A stretch of 40,550 nt of DNA from CAYNFQ01 sp964396715. Its GTDB lineage: Bacteria; Patescibacteriota; Microgenomatia; Daviesbacterales; UBA10151. The notes beneath the pieces are model-generated. The model searched no databases and had not been told where the DNA came from. It was given only the letters and a program-made list of their open reading frames with translations. Both the position numbers and the translations under genes were made by a program. Within the stretch, counting starts at the first letter, position 1. Each line of letters begins with the position of its first letter. The stretch lies in NCBI GenBank assembly GCA_964396715.1, contig CAYNFQ010000010.1, positions 1 through 40,550 on the forward strand, given 5' to 3'. Shown here piece by piece: positions 39,257 through 40,550 of the stretch.

Positions 39257-39296
39257 ATTTGTACCTTACTATCTTTTATGATAAAGTTCAATTTTT

Positions 39297-39815
39297 TTAA
39301 GAGGGCCTGTCAGTCCCTAAACCACCCTTATTTGCAAAAAACCATAAAGTTCTAGGGATATATCCTGAATAACCTAAAAGCGTTATTAAAAACAAAATGA
39401 GGTCAATCCATCCTGCCTTGTAAAATATATCGCGCGGATCTCCAAAACAGATATGGCTTGATAGAAAATACATTGCAATTCCTCCAGTTATTCCCCCAAT
39501 AATATGTACCCATAGGATATGCGCTTTTGTGAAATCATTTAATTGTTGAACTCTTTCATAATATTTATTTTTATAAGGAAAACTCCAGATTCTGTGATCA
39601 TTATTTCCATAAAAAATACCTACACAAATTCCGGATAGAATAAAGAAAGGCAACTTGATTATATTAGCAGAATTAGGCAAAAAGAATGCCGCAGTAAACA
39701 GTATTGTACTTAAAATTAACAATCTTTTAATCTTCTCGTTATCTTGATCATTATCTTCTACTTCTATGTTATTTTTCACTGACTTAGTCTTTATTTGTAA
39801 AAAGAAAAATTCCAT
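39297..39815 (-). CDS. Membrane protein of unknown function
   Basis: 172 residues with four predicted helices (LLILSTILFTAAFFL; LPFFILSGICVGIFYG; ILWVHIIGGITGGIAMYFL; LILFLITLLGYSGYI) and a charged N-terminus. No recognised family. It is the first of a minus-strand pair with the 101-residue membrane protein. Confidence 0.5.
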   Translation of the reverse strand: MEFFFLQIKTKSVKNNIEVEDNDQDNEKIKRLLILSTILFTAAFFLPNSANIIKLPFFILSGICVGIFYGNNDHRIWSFPYKNKYYERVQQLNDFTKAHILWVHIIGGITGGIAMYFLSSHICFGDPRDIFYKAGWIDLILFLITLLGYSGYIPRTLWFFANKGGLGTDRPS

Positions 39816-40046
39816 ACTGCAAATGTTAGGACATTCAATATTAAATTACCAGATGCTAATACCGAGGATTTACTTCATTATGTTCTCGACCGAGAAGTTA
39901 TTGAAGATGAACTTCCACCCCCTGAACTTCCACCCCCGGGGTGGAATTGTATTGACACCTGCGGATTTTTAAGCACTTGTGAGGCTAGACTAGTTCGCAA
40001 ATTTTAGGACTTTCCAGATTAAGAGTTTATTTGCTACAATTAAATT
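39816..40046 (+). other. Gap with an open frame lacking a start
   Basis: A plus-strand frame is open to TAG about 40006 and looks protein-like (RTFNIKLPDANTEDLLHYVLDREVIE..., then PPPELPPPGWNCIDTCGF) but has no ATG, GTG or TTG start. It could be the tail of a decayed gene. TACAAT at 40035-40040 is the -10 for the next gene. Confidence 0.35.
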
Positions 40047-40484
40047 ATGACTTGGAAAGGAAATAGTAACTTATCTAAATTGTTTATTCCATTTATTTTC
40101 CTTTGGGGACTTTTATTTGGAGAAATCCTTCCGGTTTGCATAGAAAATAACTTGAATTGTTTCCCAAACACAACTGCGCCCGGCGGAAAAGAATCCATGT
40201 TTTCTTCTCTCTCTATGTTTATCCCCACCATTGTAGTTTATTCTATCTTGGCTACCCTTTTTTGGTTTCTTTACAAAAAGCTAAACTGGAAAATTGTGGC
40301 AATCATTGCCATAGTTTTAGGACAAGCTATGGAGTTTTTTCTGTTTAAACCCCAGGAAGGAAACGGGGTAAATGTAGTTACTAATCCTACGGGGTCATTC
40401 TTATTCTTTCTTATTATCTGGCCAATTCTTTTGGTTTTACCTTATTTTATATTCCATTTGTTTTACAAAAGAATTTCAAGATAA
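40047..40484 (+). CDS. Membrane protein of unknown function
   Basis: 145 residues, four hydrophobic helices (LFIPFIFLWGLLFGEIL; FIPTIVVYSILATLFWFL; IVAIIAIVLGQAMEFFLF; FLFFLIIWPILLVLPYFIF). Two cysteines (PVCIENNLNCFP) lie in the first outer loop and might pair. The ATG coincides with the expected start of transcription from TACAAT, hence leaderless. No family is recognised. Nothing is seen in 40485-40550. Confidence 0.5.
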   Translation: MTWKGNSNLSKLFIPFIFLWGLLFGEILPVCIENNLNCFPNTTAPGGKESMFSSLSMFIPTIVVYSILATLFWFLYKKLNWKIVAIIAIVLGQAMEFFLFKPQEGNGVNVVTNPTGSFLFFLIIWPILLVLPYFIFHLFYKRISR

Positions 40485-40550
40485 GGAAGGTGTAAAAGTC
40501 CAGAGTCTGGTGCATAATTAAAATTGGGTTATCCCAACAGCACAAACTCT

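Noticed and set aside
51..40484. Alternative genetic code with UGA reassigned, as in some CPR lineages.
   Set aside because: Clear genes end with TGA (for example hisS and higB) and no in-frame UGA interrupts conserved proteins; RF1 alone does not imply loss of RF2.

Overview
The window looks like a chromosomal segment of an ultra-small Patescibacteria (CPR) bacterium, most likely of the Microgenomates group; that placement is inferred from gene content and style, not from a marker tree. Pointers are housekeeping genes packed with 1-40 bp overlaps, two PaaX/Cas2-fold-like regulators, EF-P with an Arg at its tip, SSB between bS6 and bS18, many near-leaderless promoters, and dispersed palindromic repeats read in frame inside core proteins. 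UGA, UAA and UAG all act as stops. No rRNA, CRISPR array, transposase or complete prophage is visible.

Layout. 0.05-8.8 kb: yebC, a PaaX-like regulator, a TPR protein, an LCP/LytR-C-like membrane protein, tgt, a KefB-type antiporter, an RluA-family pseudouridine synthase, a DksA-like zinc-finger protein and lgt. 9-12 kb: a YdjM-like membrane protein, galU, efp and a probably frameshifted gene carrying an (AG)7 tract. 12-15.9 kb: a toxin-antitoxin pair between copies of a 34-bp repeat, an M1 aminopeptidase and a second PaaX-like regulator. 15.9-22.3 kb: tRNA-Leu, a P-loop kinase, a stand-alone MgtE membrane domain, dnaB, a metallo-beta-lactamase-fold protein, two extracytoplasmic proteins and a sugar nucleotidyltransferase preceded by two tiny membrane proteins. 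22.5-25.6 kb: the most unusual block, a T-box-like leader, tRNA-His, a LOG-like protein, a HisG-like phosphoribosyltransferase, a 59-residue ORF and a histidyl-tRNA synthetase catalytic domain without its anticodon-binding domain. 25.7-34.5 kb: EamA transporter, bL31, RF1, PrmC, HtrA, CtpA, two conserved hypotheticals and rpsR-ssb-rpsF. 34.6-40.5 kb: accessory ground with a possible homing-endonuclease-like gene fused to a displaced copy of the ychF 3' end, ychF, a candidate small RNA, TspO, HigBA and small membrane proteins.

The genes that most plainly work together are the histidine block (a leader whose UGGG bulge matches the unique C73 of tRNA-His, followed by tRNA-His itself and two enzymes that handle histidyl or PRPP/ATP chemistry); RF1 with its methyltransferase PrmC; bS6-SSB-bS18; two membrane-anchored proteases in tandem; and the PaaX-like regulators, whose promoters and the promoter of the aminopeptidase share a 34-bp palindromic site. 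The best candidates for undescribed biology are the T-box/tRNA-His/HisG/HisRS-core operon, the PaaX-like regulon, the ychF-associated element and the coding palindromic repeats.
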